In this document: in pieces, positions 1 through 9,817 of the stretch | How the letters are laid out: the number at the start of each line of letters is the position of its first letter | Numbering within the stretch: the first letter of the stretch is position 1 | Origin: Geosiphon pyriformis | Taxonomy: Eukaryota > Glomeromycota > Glomeromycetes > Archaeosporales > Geosiphonaceae | Direction: 5' to 3' | Assembly (NCBI GenBank): GCA_016748015.1 | Contig: JAAOMT010000400.1 | Span: forward strand, 186,001 to 250,000 | DNA: 64,000 nt | Made by a program: the position numbers and the translations under genes | The notes under the pieces: generated by a model | Seen by the model: only the letters and a program-made list of their open reading frames with translations | The model's database searches: none | Told to the model about the DNA's origin: nothing

Positions 1-1
1 C

Positions 2-1213
2 ATTGAGGGATCCATTACCACTACCTACATTAGCGTTGCCATTGGCGGATCCATTGCCACTACCAGTGTTTTTGTTTCCGTTGGCAGATCCATTATTACT
101 GCCTACATTAGCATTGCCATTGGCGGATCCGTTACCACTGCCCGTGTTACCATTTCCATTGGCGGATCCATTGCCACTACCTTTGTTTCCGTTTCCATTA
201 TTAGAGCCGTTTCCATTACCGGTGTTTCCATTACCATTTCCGGATCCGTTACCACTACCGGTGTTGCCATTTCCACTATTAGATCCGTTGCCACTACCTT
301 TGTTTCCGTTTCCATTATTGGATCCGTTCCCACTACCAATGTTCCCGTTTCCATTATTAGAACCGTTTCCATTACCGGTGTTTCCATTACCGTTGTTTGA
401 TCCGTTCCCACTAGCACTCTCAGTTTTTCCGTTATTAGTCCAGGTGGTGGCCCAGTCATAATTCCAATTTGTACCAGAATCAGAACTCCATTTATTTGCA
501 TTATTCCAATTGTAGTTATAGTTATAGTCATAGCCGTTTTTGTTGGCTCCCGTGTTACCATTTCCATTGGCGGATCCATTGCCACTACCAGTGTTTTTGT
601 TTCCGTTGCCAGATCCATTATTACTGCCCGTGTTACCATTTCCATTGGCGGATCCATTGCCACTACCTTTGTTTCCGTTTCCATTATTAGAGCCGTTTCC
701 ATTACCGGTGTTTCCATTACCATTGCCGGATCCGTTACCACTACCGGTGTTGCCGTTTCCACTATTAGATCCATTGCCACTACCTTTGTTTCCGTTTCCA
801 TTATTAGAGCCGTTTCCATTACCGGTGTTTCCATTACCATTTCCGGATCCGTTACCACTACCGGTGTTGCCGTTTCCATTACCGGAACCATTGCCATTGC
901 CGGTGTTACCGTTTCCGTTATTAGATCCGTTGCCATTGCCGGTGTTTCCATTTCCATTACCAGATCCGTTGCCACTACCAGTATTTCCATTACCGTTGTT
1001 TGATCCGTTACCACTACCAACGTTACCGTTTCCATTATTAGAACCGTTGCCACTGCCGATATTTCCGTTACCATTGTTTGATCCGTTGCCGCTAGCAGGC
1101 AATGTTGCTATTGATGTTCTCTTGTCCAATGGTCGAGCATCAGCCGACCTAATTGCAAGGATTGCAACTGCTATGCACGAAAAGGCATGCAGGGCTATAA
1201 ATTTTTTCGTCAT
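2..1213 (-). CDS. Predicted secreted Gly/Asn/Ser tandem-repeat protein with KR cleavage site (3' end outside window)
   Basis: The minus frame starting at the ATG at 1213-1211 stays open to the left edge (at least 404 codons). It starts with a typical signal peptide: MTKK, a hydrophobic core, then SADA as the probable cleavage site. RPLDKR follows, whose Lys-Arg is a Kex2-type site. The rest is a degenerate repeat of GSGNGS, NNGNGN and TGSGNG units. At about 415-540 a non-repeat island rich in Trp, Tyr and Asn (for example NYNYNWNNANKW) interrupts it. The hexamer repeats hold other frames open on both strands, but only this one has a signal peptide and a sensible start. Function unknown; signal peptide plus KR resembles fungal Kex2-processed secreted proteins, so a cell-wall or effector-like role is possible. 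No intron is needed in the visible part. Confidence 0.75.
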   Translation of the reverse strand, partial: MTKKFIALHAFSCIAVAILAIRSADARPLDKRTSIATLPASGNGSNNGNGNIGSGNGSNNGNGNVGSGNGSNNGNGNTGSGNGSGNGNGNTGNGNGSNNGNGNTGNGNGSGNGNGNTGSGNGSGNGNGNTGNGNGSNNGNGNKGSGNGSNSGNGNTGSGNGSGNGNGNTGNGNGSNNGNGNKGSGNGSANGNGNTGSNNGSGNGNKNTGSGNGSANGNGNTGANKNGYDYNYNYNWNNANKWSSDSGTNWNYDWATTWTNNGKTESASGNGSNNGNGNTGNGNGSNNGNGNIGSGNGSNNGNGNKGSGNGSNSGNGNTGSGNGSGNGNGNTGNGNGSNNGNGNKGSGNGSANGNGNTGSGNGSANGNANVGSNNGSANGNKNTGSGNGSANGNANVGSGNGSLN

Positions 1214-1280
1214 TATTAATTTTGTAAAAAAGTAATACCTCTTATGTGGTTTGGTAAAGATATTGGAAATAACTCCCTCT

Positions 1281-1290
1281 TTTATAAAAG
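1281..1290 (-). promoter_or_regulatory. TATA-like element upstream of the secreted repeat gene
   Basis: The minus strand reads CTTTTATAAA about 70 bases upstream of the ATG at 1213. Position and sequence fit a TATA box, but such strings are common in AT-rich DNA. Confidence 0.3.
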
Positions 1291-1815
1291 ATCAAATGCC
1301 ATATGGTTCTAAGAAAGTTGGGCTATGACGGCTGTGTGATTTTAAGCGCCCCGAGTGGCTATTCCTCATTTAATAATTTAGATAATGTAATAATTTAGAT
1401 AATGTCATAAATGAGAGGCACAATATTCGATAATAACTGATTTGATAATTTTTGAGCTAAAACGGTTAATTGGATTCTACTTCCTGATTTTTACGGTTAA
1501 CTCTCATTATCCCACCCCACGAAGCCCAAGCTTTTTTACGATCTAATATCCTGATTCAAAAAAAAAAAAAAATTAAAAAATTAAAAATTTACTTTGAGTA
1601 GTTTAATCCACGAGAAAAGTCCACTGTTTTTCTTTAATTTAAGCCCAAGAATATATAACTTAACAGTTATCACAAGGTCACGATAATTGCATAAGTTGTT
1701 TATATAGAGGGACTTTAGGGTAAATTTTCTTCTTCATAGTTGTGTGTGGTTAACCATTTTGTGTGTTAATATTATCAACTAAGGACAATTTCGCTTGAAA
1801 AAATTCAAATTCTTG

Positions 1816-1823
<8 letters not shown>

Positions 1824-1860
<37 letters not shown>
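1824..1860. repeat. T37 homopolymer (poly-A on minus strand)
   Basis: An uninterrupted run of 37 T. Read on the minus strand it is a poly(A) tract directly after sequence of more balanced composition (2240-1861), as a retroposed transcript would leave. No flanking duplication was found, so it may be only a microsatellite. Confidence 0.8.
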
Positions 1861-1861
<1 letters not shown>

Positions 1862-2736
1862 ATCATTAGTTCACAGCCATTTGCAAAGCCATGAGTTTTG
1901 ATTATAACAGATCGTCTTTTTAAAAACAAATCCAGAATTTATGGCTTTTGATCTTCCAAATAAAAATAGTTTGGCAAGATTTTTTAAATAATTAATTATA
2001 ATTTCACTCTTTTCGTCCAGGCAGAAAGTAAGTAAGGAACTACCTGCTCTTTCCAATGTTTGTGGCGGCAAAAGCATAATTAATTAAAAATAAAATAAAA
2101 TAAAATAAAATAGTTAAAGCATAAATTTTAACCAAACATTTAATGGTAACTTTTGGCTTTAATTTTTGTACCATCTTTAATCCGGATATAGACTTGCTGG
2201 AATCTTCCATAGCCATAATTTCTTTCTGTTCAATCAAAACCTCATTTGTTCAATACAATATATATTTTTTTATATTTCAAAAGAAAATCTAGGCTGCAAA
2301 GAATTGTTCTTTGTTAAATGTAAAAGCCAATTATTTTGTTGTATAAATGAAATAAACAATTACAACATTTTTAAACTTGTGAAAGATCGAAAATCTATTA
2401 CTTTTCAGTTTTTATCATACTTGAAACCATAAAATTTTAATCATTTGTTCGATAACTAAATTTATATATATATATATATATCATGAAAAAAAAATTTCAG
2501 TTTTCTCTTTAAATATTTAAAAATAAATAATAAATAATAATAATAATTATTTTGTAATCGATATAATTAATATATATATATATATTATGTATGAAATTCT
2601 ATTAGAACTTAGAAATGTTATAAACAAAATTTTATCTTAAATAAGGAATTTTTAGAAAATAGTCTTCTTTGGATCAATTCTATTCTAAAATATTCTAAAT
2701 GATTTAAACGTATTAATTTTGATTAACCTAATTGTA

Positions 2737-2785
2737 AATAAATAAATAAATAAATAAATATCTATTTATTTATTTATTTATTTCA
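2737..2785. repeat. AAAT/ATTT perfect palindrome
   Basis: Six AAAT units are followed, across a short TATC centre, by about six ATTT units, giving a near-perfect inverted repeat able to form a long AT hairpin or cruciform. Confidence 0.75.
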
Positions 2786-2965
2786 TTTTCTATTATATGA
2801 AAATTCATATCTTTATTTTTGAAATTCTATTTTAATTTTAAATTGTTGACTTAATAAAACTTTTTTTATAAAAACAATAAAGAAAAAAAATATTTTTTAT
2901 CATGTATTCTTCCAATAACATTTAAGTTAATATTACTTTTGAAGATTTCTTAATAATAAAAATTC

Positions 2966-3063
2966 CGGGTAGCTGATCACGTGAAGAAAGCGCATGATCC
3001 ACGCCTATTGTAGAACACGTGGAAGGACCTCACTTTGTTAAAGCATTAATAAAAAATAAAATA
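2966..3063 (+). mobile_element. LINE 3'-tail fragment (copy E)
   Basis: The motif CTGATCACGTGAAGAAAGCG, followed by a CATGATCCACGCCTA-like stretch and GGACCTCACT, matches the conserved 3' untranslated tail of LINEs A, B and C. It ends in an AT-rich (AATAAA)-type tail. No coding part is attached, so it is an extreme 5' truncation or a decayed remnant. Confidence 0.6.
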
Positions 3064-3690
3064 AAAATTAATATTTCCCAAATTTCAATGATTTTAGATG
3101 GTAACTTTAATTTTTTACACTGAAAAAAAGGTAAATCTTTTTCAATTAAAACAATTATTTTAAATTCTTAACTGATACAGTCCCGAAAGCACGTTTAACC
3201 AATAGTTCTTAATTGTTCATCCTATCAATAAAACCTTGGAAATCTTCATATTGCTATTTTAACCATGAAAATCAAAAGTCAATTTTCAAATATATATATA
3301 TATGAAATTGTGTTGAATTTAATGCATAAGCTATTTCAAAAAAATTATATATTGGTTACTTGACGCGATTCGAAGCATCTCCTGTACGATAAAAATTTTT
3401 ATCAATCGGGTCCTGCTTTGTCCATGTAGTTAGGAAACAAATCTAAAGGTTAGGATTGGGAATTCGTCAGGTTGAGCCTTAAATGAACAAATATTATTAA
3501 TCAACAAAATTAGATTTTTAAAAGTATACTTCAAACGATTTTTTGGGTTAAATTATTTCTTTAATATCTTATGTTAATTTTTTGGTTGTATTTTTTAATT
3601 AAAAACTACATTTTTTTTTTTCAAAATATTAATTTTTTATTTTTTATTTAATTATTATTTTTTTTCTAAATTAATTTTACAATTGCAAAT

Positions 3691-3714
3691 ATTATTATTA
3701 TTATTATTATTATT

Positions 3715-3760
<46 letters not shown>
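3691..3760. repeat. (ATT)n-(GTT)n compound microsatellite
   Basis: About eight ATT units run straight into about thirteen GTT units. Confidence 0.9.
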
Positions 3761-4129
3761 TAATCTTTTTTTTTACTACTTTTCTAATATTTTTTATTAT
3801 TATTGCTTTTATGTTTTTTTTTTGTTTTTTTAAATAATTAAATTAATTATAAATTATTTAAAGCAAAAAACATTTATAATATTCTTATATTAATTATTAA
3901 TTTGCTCAACTTACACATTTCAAATCTATTTATTAACTCCCAATTAGAATTTGTAAATAAATTGTTAAAACATAATTCAAACTAATTATTTTATTTATAT
4001 CTGAAATATTTTATTAAATTTTCACGGTATATTTCAAATCATTTTATAATCAATAATTTTATGTTCATGAAAGCCTGCTGATTTTTAACGTTTTGCTTTG
4101 ACAATAATGAATATTTATTTTATTTTATT

Positions 4130-4160
<31 letters not shown>

Positions 4161-4981
4161 TTATTTCGTTAAACACAGCTTTTAAATAGAGTTTATAGAA
4201 TTGAATTACTAGTTTTTCGTTTCATTCTTCATCAAATTACACCAATTTATCAATGAAATTTAGTAAACCATTTGAAAATTATCAATTTAACAGATAACTG
4301 AATATAAAGTTGTAAAAAGAATATATCAATATATCAACTAAAACTTAATTTAAAAGATGCATTAATAATTTAAGTGGTCTGGAAATTTTATTAAATAAAT
4401 TTAGTATTATTTTTAAAGTGGTCAGAAATTGTTATAAATATGTCAAGTTTTTGTTTTTTTTATACAATTGAAAAAAAAAAAAAAAAATTAAATGATTTTT
4501 CTCCACTCTTTTTTATGTTTTCCTAATAAATAATTATTATTAAGAAAAAAAAAACTTCTCCTATTCTTTGCACTAAAATTTTCACCCATTCTTGTTAAGA
4601 TTCTGTGAAATTAAACTAGAACGCCAAGGATTTCTTTATTTACCCCCAAGAAAGATTTCCCATTTCCCATCATTTTATGTCTTCTGGTTAAGGTAGCTAT
4701 TCTTATGGTTATCTTTTTTTTAATTGCTGGAAAAACATTAGCCCGTCTGAAGTTTGTGGAAAACTGTAACCTTCTGAATCTATCGCGTCAAAAAACCCAT
4801 ATATCACGTGATACTGGTCATATTTATCCCAATCAATTAGGAAACGCGTTCGAATCAAACGTATTTAACACTGGTCTTTTTCTCCAAGGTAAAACTCTTT
4901 TACTTATAGGACTTAGTTTGCAACTCTCTCAAATCAATATTCAATAGTCAAATTCTCAAAACCGCTTTTTCTTCCCAACAA

Positions 4982-6610
4982 ATGAATAACTTAAACAGAA
5001 AAAGGCCGATTGAGAATGTAGAACCTTCTGGGCCTAGTTCCTCACCTCTTCCTAGTCTTGACAGGAAACGACAGAAGAAAGACCTTGTACCTTTTTTTCA
5101 AAATCTTTGTCTCGGAAAAAGTTTTTCGTTTTTCAATAACTGATAACCCCAATTTTTATGCTATTCAAGGTTTGGCCTCCACATATCGAAGAAGCACTCA
5201 TTGAAGGTGAATTTCCGAGTTGGAAAATTCTTCGATTAGGAGAATTTCTCTCTTATTTTAATTACTGAACCGTGTTTGTCTTTCACCAGCCCTGAGTAAC
5301 GTCCCTCGAATCGGACGAAATAAAGTGAATCATGGAGGAAAATTATGTGGTGAGTTGGTGTGACATTTTGAAAAGTAGTCAGTACACGCGTTTCAATAAT
5401 ATCTTAACTTCGAGTGGCCGTCCCTTGTCAAAATATCGTCGATCAAAGAGGCAATCTTTACATTTAATAATTAATTCCTATTAAGATTCTCAGATTCACC
5501 ATCTCTTATTATCCCTTGTGTGAAGCTCTGATTCAAATTTCATCGCTGATATCTCAATATTCTTCCTGATAGGAAGGAACGAGCTTATCGCTCACTATAT
5601 TACAAAAAAAACTGGTCAAATTCGAACTAGAAAGCAGATTTCGTCCCGAATTCAGACCTTAAAAAAGGCATGGAAGGTTTGTCATTTTTAATTTTTTCTA
5701 TCAACTTTATTAAAGCCATCGATAATAAATTGAATATTAATCTTTAATCTTTCGCATTTCCACATTAAATGGAATATTTACTATTAGAACAATGAGACTA
5801 GTAAATATATTTTAAAATTGAAATCTTTTAAAATAATAAATTTAAAAAATATTCACCATAATTCTTTCTCTTTTAGAACTGGCTCTCTTAACCGAGATCC
5901 CATCTATTGATATCCCAGATAGTCAGACCTACATAGGTTCATGTAGTTCAGCTGCTCCCACTTCAAAGTCGACGGCCCCTTTCTTTTTTGAAGTGTTAAC
6001 TCCTGAAAGCTTCCAAGAGAAAAAGGATGGTTGGGGTTGTCGGCAAAGAATGTCGGGAGTTGTGGACGTGGATACCACCCAAGATCAGCCTATAATTTTT
6101 CCTGCTTCGTGTGACACCCTCGCGACTGGTTTTAACCTTGCTACTCAGGTCGTTGCCGAAAATGCCATCTTCGCCCTAGATGAGTACTTTGACCACCGAA
6201 TATCCGTTGGTGATCCTGAGACCTCCGGTGAGGAGGTTATATTTGGCTTCGACCTTGAAGCCTCCAGTATTGACGATATTTCCGGTAGTCAGGTACAGCC
6301 CCCGAACGATATTCTCTTCGCCTACGATCTGGTAGCCACCCCCATATCCCACCTTTCTGAGGAGGCTAAATCTGAAAGTAGTCTCGGCTGCTCTTCGATG
6401 ACCTACAACGATAACGAATTTGGGCTGCTTGAACTAGATTCTTTGCTCAATGGCAAACCGGTCCCCATCTCAGCCAGCACTGAGCCTTGCGACCTATTTG
6501 ACCAAGAATATGTCCAAGAGTTTAGGTTAGAGGAAATCCTGACTTCTTTAGGAGCCCCACCCATTGATTTAGGTACCTCGCTTTCCAATAGCCTATATAA
6601 TATTAGCTAA
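4982..6610 (+). CDS. TEA/ATTS-domain transcription factor
   Basis: Model: exons 4982-5086, 5170-5206, 5290-5349, 5573-5676, 5788-5800 and 5877-6610, all GT-AG, giving 350 residues. Residues 36-102 form a TEA DNA-binding domain: VWPPHIEEALIEAL, then GRNELIAHYI and RTRKQISSRIQTLKK, the last matching the recognition helix of TEAD, AbaA and Tec1. In the family this domain binds CATTCC/T-type sites and recruits co-activators. The 13-base fifth exon is inferred: splicing exon 4 straight to 5877 puts a stop in frame, whereas the micro-exon restores it. The C-terminal part (from about residue 107) is acidic, with three recurring Phe/Asp blocks (IFALDEYF, IFGFDLEA, LFAYDLVA) that look like repeated activation or interaction motifs. 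Which TEA subgroup it belongs to cannot be decided here. Confidence 0.85.
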
Positions 6611-6662
6611 AGGATTTTTTGCCGTGTTTAGGATTTACTGGAACTCTGGCTAGATTTTGTAT

Positions 6663-6668
6663 AATAAA
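6663..6668 (+). terminator. Polyadenylation signal AATAAA
   Basis: AATAAA lies 53 bases after the TEA-gene stop codon, at the normal place for a 3' UTR signal. Confidence 0.45.
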
Positions 6669-7025
6669 ATAGTTTAGCAGAGTTTGAAAAATATCGGGTT
6701 TTTTATTGTTCTTATGTTGTCGTCATAATCAAAATGATTAGAACCCAGCAGATGAGATAATTATGAACGTATGAGTTTCTGAGAAATTTTAATGTGCCAA
6801 TTTACCTGCAATAAGAATGAAGTAAATAACTAAAGTGTGTTCAAATATCTTGCCTTATTTCAATTTTTTGAAAAATATCTGGGGCGTAGCATAAGAAAAA
6901 AATTGAATCTTTATGATGACATTGCCTTAACATATTTTCAAGAATGCTGGAATTAATCATAAAACATTTGACCTAAATTTTCTTTAATTGCTGCTTAAAT
7001 TAGATTAAATTTTTTATTGTTATTT
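6669..7025. other. Intergenic, nothing recognised
   Basis: AT-rich sequence between the TEA gene and a truncated LINE. No coding frame or repeat was recognised on either strand. Confidence 0.5.
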
Positions 7026-7029
7026 CTTA

Positions 7030-7400
7030 GTGGTAGTTGATTTTGTTTACCATTTGGCTAAGAGACATTGGAACAAGATGTGATTGTTTAGATCAAAATT
7101 CAGAGTAGATATGAAGAAAAGTAAACTGGTTGGTAATACAAGGATTTTGCTTAAGGTTTCACATAATTTGTCTAGACTTTTTATCAGCTGGAATGGTTTA
7201 TTTGCTTGGTATAGTAGGATTATGCAAGGCTTGTTCGTTTGGATAATAGTGTAAAGATTTGAGTGAGTATGTAGTGTTGCCTTGATTGGTTCGAGTGACT
7301 GGTCACGTGTAGAAAGCGCATGAGTCACGTCTAGTTAGGATCACTTAATTTGTTTCTGTATACTAGATAGTGGTTGGGCTGCACTCGTAAATAATAATAA
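7030..7400 (+). mobile_element. 5'-truncated LINE (copy D): ORF2 C-terminus plus 3' tail
   Basis: The last 120 bases match the LINE A tail closely: TTGATTGGTTCGAGTGACTG, TCACGTGTAGAAAGCGCATG, ATACTAGATAGTGGTTGGGC, then CACTCGTAAATAATAATAAT. The 250 bases before it keep frameshifted pieces of the ORF2 C-terminus, for example SAG-V-LLGI followed by CKACSF, matching LINE B. It is a typical dead-on-arrival 5' truncation. It lies about 360 bases upstream of the Fanzor-type remnant. Confidence 0.75.
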
Positions 7401-7686
7401 TAAAAATGACATTTAATCATTTTTTGTAGATTAATACCAATTTTGATTAATATAATTAGCCAATAATAATAATTAATTAAAAATGGATATGAAAATTAAT
7501 AAATTATAAGAATTATAAGAAATTAAAATAATTCTAATTTTCAACTTTGACAGTTTAATACACTTAACGACTTGTGTATATGTAAAAAGAAATTAATATT
7601 TATTAATTGTGATAATAATAGTATTGATAAATATAACAATAAATTTAAAATATAATGAAAAAATAGTTACACCACTCGAGCTATAA

Positions 7687-7920
7687 TATGGATCCTCACT
7701 TTTCAAAGTATACGCAATTCTTAAAATCGAAGATGATAGTACGAAAAGTGGGACTGCCAACGGCCCATTATATCTAAATTTTTATGTTCATTCTTACCAC
7801 AACTTGAGTGTATCCAAAGTGTTTTGCTATCCTCAATGCAAAACAGAACTCGATAGGGATATCAATAGTGCTCGCAACATTCTCCTTCACTACCTTACTA
7901 AAAACGAGTTGTTTTAGGCT
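7687..7920 (+). pseudogene. C-terminal remnant of a Fanzor/TnpB (OrfB)-type RNA-guided nuclease
   Basis: One frame, open from about 7687 to the TAG at 7918-7920, ends with VFCYPQCKTE followed by LDRDINSARNIL. The pattern CxxxC then DRDxNxARN is the zinc-ribbon second half and RuvC-III motif of TnpB/Fanzor nucleases. The first zinc half, usually TSKxCxxCG, appears only as a degraded STKSGTANG with the cysteines lost. Upstream of 7687 a TAA interrupts the frame and no RuvC-I or RuvC-II block was seen. So about 75 codons of a dead copy remain. Family assignment rests on the DRDxN block; eukaryotic context suggests Fanzor rather than bacterial TnpB. Confidence 0.6.
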
Positions 7921-8135
7921 GAAGTGGGAGTCTACTGCCTTACAGGACTTTTATATTACCTAATTAAAACTTTACTTAATAATGTGAAGTTTTATTAGGA
8001 ATGATAGGTTCTAATGTAGGCGTTATATAGAAAGAGCTACAGGATATCTTATTGGATTCGTTTATCACTTTTATTTCAACTCAAGATATTGGTATTGGAC
8101 GCACCAGATTTTATTCAATTATACCTATTCGCCTA
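7921..8135. other. Intergenic after the Fanzor-type remnant
   Basis: The sequence has balanced composition and may contain the 3' end of the transposon remnant. It also forms the 3' flank of the proteasome gene on the other strand. Confidence 0.4.
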
Positions 8136-9498
8136 TCAACTATTTGATGACCCAGATGGTTTCTTCTTCTTTTCTGCTTCTTCTTCCTTTTGTCTTTCGA
8201 TTTCACTAACAATCGCTTCAACTTCCTCAATTTCCATATTCTGAAGGTGTAATGTATGGTAAATACGGGAGGTATTGTACATCTAATGATATTATGGGGC
8301 GCAGTTGTCTACATTACCTTAATAACGCTATCAGAAGTCATTACGGCTATTTCGATATTCTTGGCACCTGTTTGAACCACCTGGAGAAAAATACCTTTTC
8401 ATGATTTGAAATCTGAGAAAAAATGGCAAAAAATTATTTTTTGTAACTGACCTCAAGAAGAGACTTGACTGCCAGTTTAACTGCTTCGTCTTTTGGTAAA
8501 TCTTCTTTGTAGTTTTTCTCTAGAAACTCTAGGACTGTTTTTGAGCTTCGACCTATGGCGTTTGCCTAGAAAGAAAATTATAATGATTAGGGTGCCAGTA
8601 AAAGGCTAACAATATTGAATTTTTCTGTATAAAAACCTACTTTCCAGGCCGAGTATATCCCGGATGGATCAGTTTGATAAAGTCTGGGTATTTTCTCATT
8701 CGGATCAAAGCCAATAATGAGTGTTGATATGCCAAAAGGCCGTACACCACCACTTTGCGTGTATTTCTAAATTAAAAAATCGATTAATAAAATAACCCTG
8801 ATAATATTGAAGGTATCTGCAAATTTTACCTGCTGAATACTAGCAATGTGACGTGTAATATATTCAACTGTAACAGGATCTTCGACTGTAAGTCGATGAC
8901 TTTGACATTCGATCCGGGCCTTATTTACAAGTACACGTGCGTCAGCACTCAGGCCTAGTTAATTAAAGAGAGTGAATTTTGATTGAGGAAATAAATTTGT
9001 GCGCTTGAGGTTTATAACTTATGTAGAAGACTTACCAGCAAAAGCCATGCATATGTGATCATCAAGCATTACAATTTTCCGAACGGTACGTGGATCTTGC
9101 AACTTCAACACTGATTTCTTTTCCACTCCTAGTACAACACAATTTTGTCCTCGAACTCCAACCTTGATTTAAATATCAAAACGCCAAAAAGGGTTTGAAT
9201 TTTCGTAACTTCAAAAAGTTCATAGATTTCTAAAGCAGTTGCACGGAAACTATTTAACGATGGGGATAAAATTCAAAAGCTGTAATTTGAAGCCATATTG
9301 AAGCGGCTCCAACTTACAGCACAAGTGCCTTTCCTGACAGCTTCCAGGGCATATTCAACCTGGAATAGATGTCCGTCAGGCGAAAAAACGGTTAAAGCTA
9401 AAAAAGTTAAAGTTAAAGTTCTGATTGAATGAAAGAGCAAAGAAATCCTTTGATGTAAGGCAAAGAAAGCCAATACCGCGGTCATAGGAGCCTGCCAT
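8136..9498 (-). CDS. PRE6: 20S proteasome subunit alpha4 (PSMA7/Pre6 type)
   Basis: Exons on the minus strand: 9498-9477, 9397-9318, 9162-9036, 8954-8830, 8766-8641, 8565-8452, 8380-8318 and 8240-8136, all GT-AG. They sum to 762 bases, or 253 residues (family about 248). The N-terminal proteasome alpha signature spans residues 5-24 ([12 protein letters not shown] then HLFQVEYA). The core keeps [34 protein letters not shown] and [15 protein letters not shown]. The closest subtype is alpha4 because of [12 protein letters not shown] and the charged, Lys-rich C-terminal tail. Alpha subunits form the outer gate rings of the 20S core and are not proteolytic. It is divergently arranged with TFIIA gamma across about 320 bases. 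Confidence 0.95.
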
Positions 9499-9817
9499 AA
9501 AAATGAACTTTTGAAATTCAGAGAAAATTTTAAGAAAATCTATGATACACGCTTCTATATTATTGTGATCATGACCTATCTCATATCGTGGAGTCATGTT
9601 AACCGGGAATATGACGCCACAAAAAACGCACGACACGCCACGTTTCACTCCCAGTAAAGGAAATTTGATCACTAAAGAAAAAGCATAAATAGAGATACGA
9701 AGCGGGAATACTTTAGTTGCTTTGTTCTTGTTGCGGAAGCCTTTTGCTAATTCAAGTTTTTACTTCACTCATTCGTTTAATTATTCTATTAAAAACTTAT
9801 TTCTTTACACCAATCAA
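9499..9817. promoter_or_regulatory. Shared divergent promoter region, proteasome alpha4 / TFIIA gamma
   Basis: 319 bases separate the two start codons, so both promoters must lie here. The region is GC-richer than the flanks. No specific operator was recognised. Confidence 0.5.

Larger units (their letters stand above)
1291..4981. other. Long low-complexity intergenic region
   Basis: No supportable gene. It holds a 37-base T run (1824-1860), (TAAAA)n near 2088-2112, TA runs near 2462-2481, an AAAT/ATTT palindrome (2737-2785), a LINE-tail fragment (2966-3063), an (ATT)n-(GTT)n tract (3691-3760) and (ATTTT)n near 4111-4150. A few bits of balanced composition (about 3360-3480 and 4700-4950) have no recognisable coding content. 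Confidence 0.6.

Noticed and set aside
3-1235. Long plus-strand Pro/Leu/Phe repeat frames and a Met/Thr/Val-rich minus frame
   Set aside because: They are shadow frames of the Gly/Asn/Ser repeat gene; they lack a signal peptide or plausible start and do not span the whole repeat.
1345-1365. CCCGAGTGGCTATTCC resembling a LINE tail
   Set aside because: The match is only about ten bases and the following tail blocks are absent.
1871-2237. Two small minus-strand open frames
   Set aside because: No homology recognised, and splice sites joining them are only guesses. Kept as part of the poly(A)-linked block.
4705-4947. 80-codon plus frame upstream of the TEA gene
   Set aside because: No recognisable domain or splice link to the TEA exons; probably promoter/5' UTR sequence.
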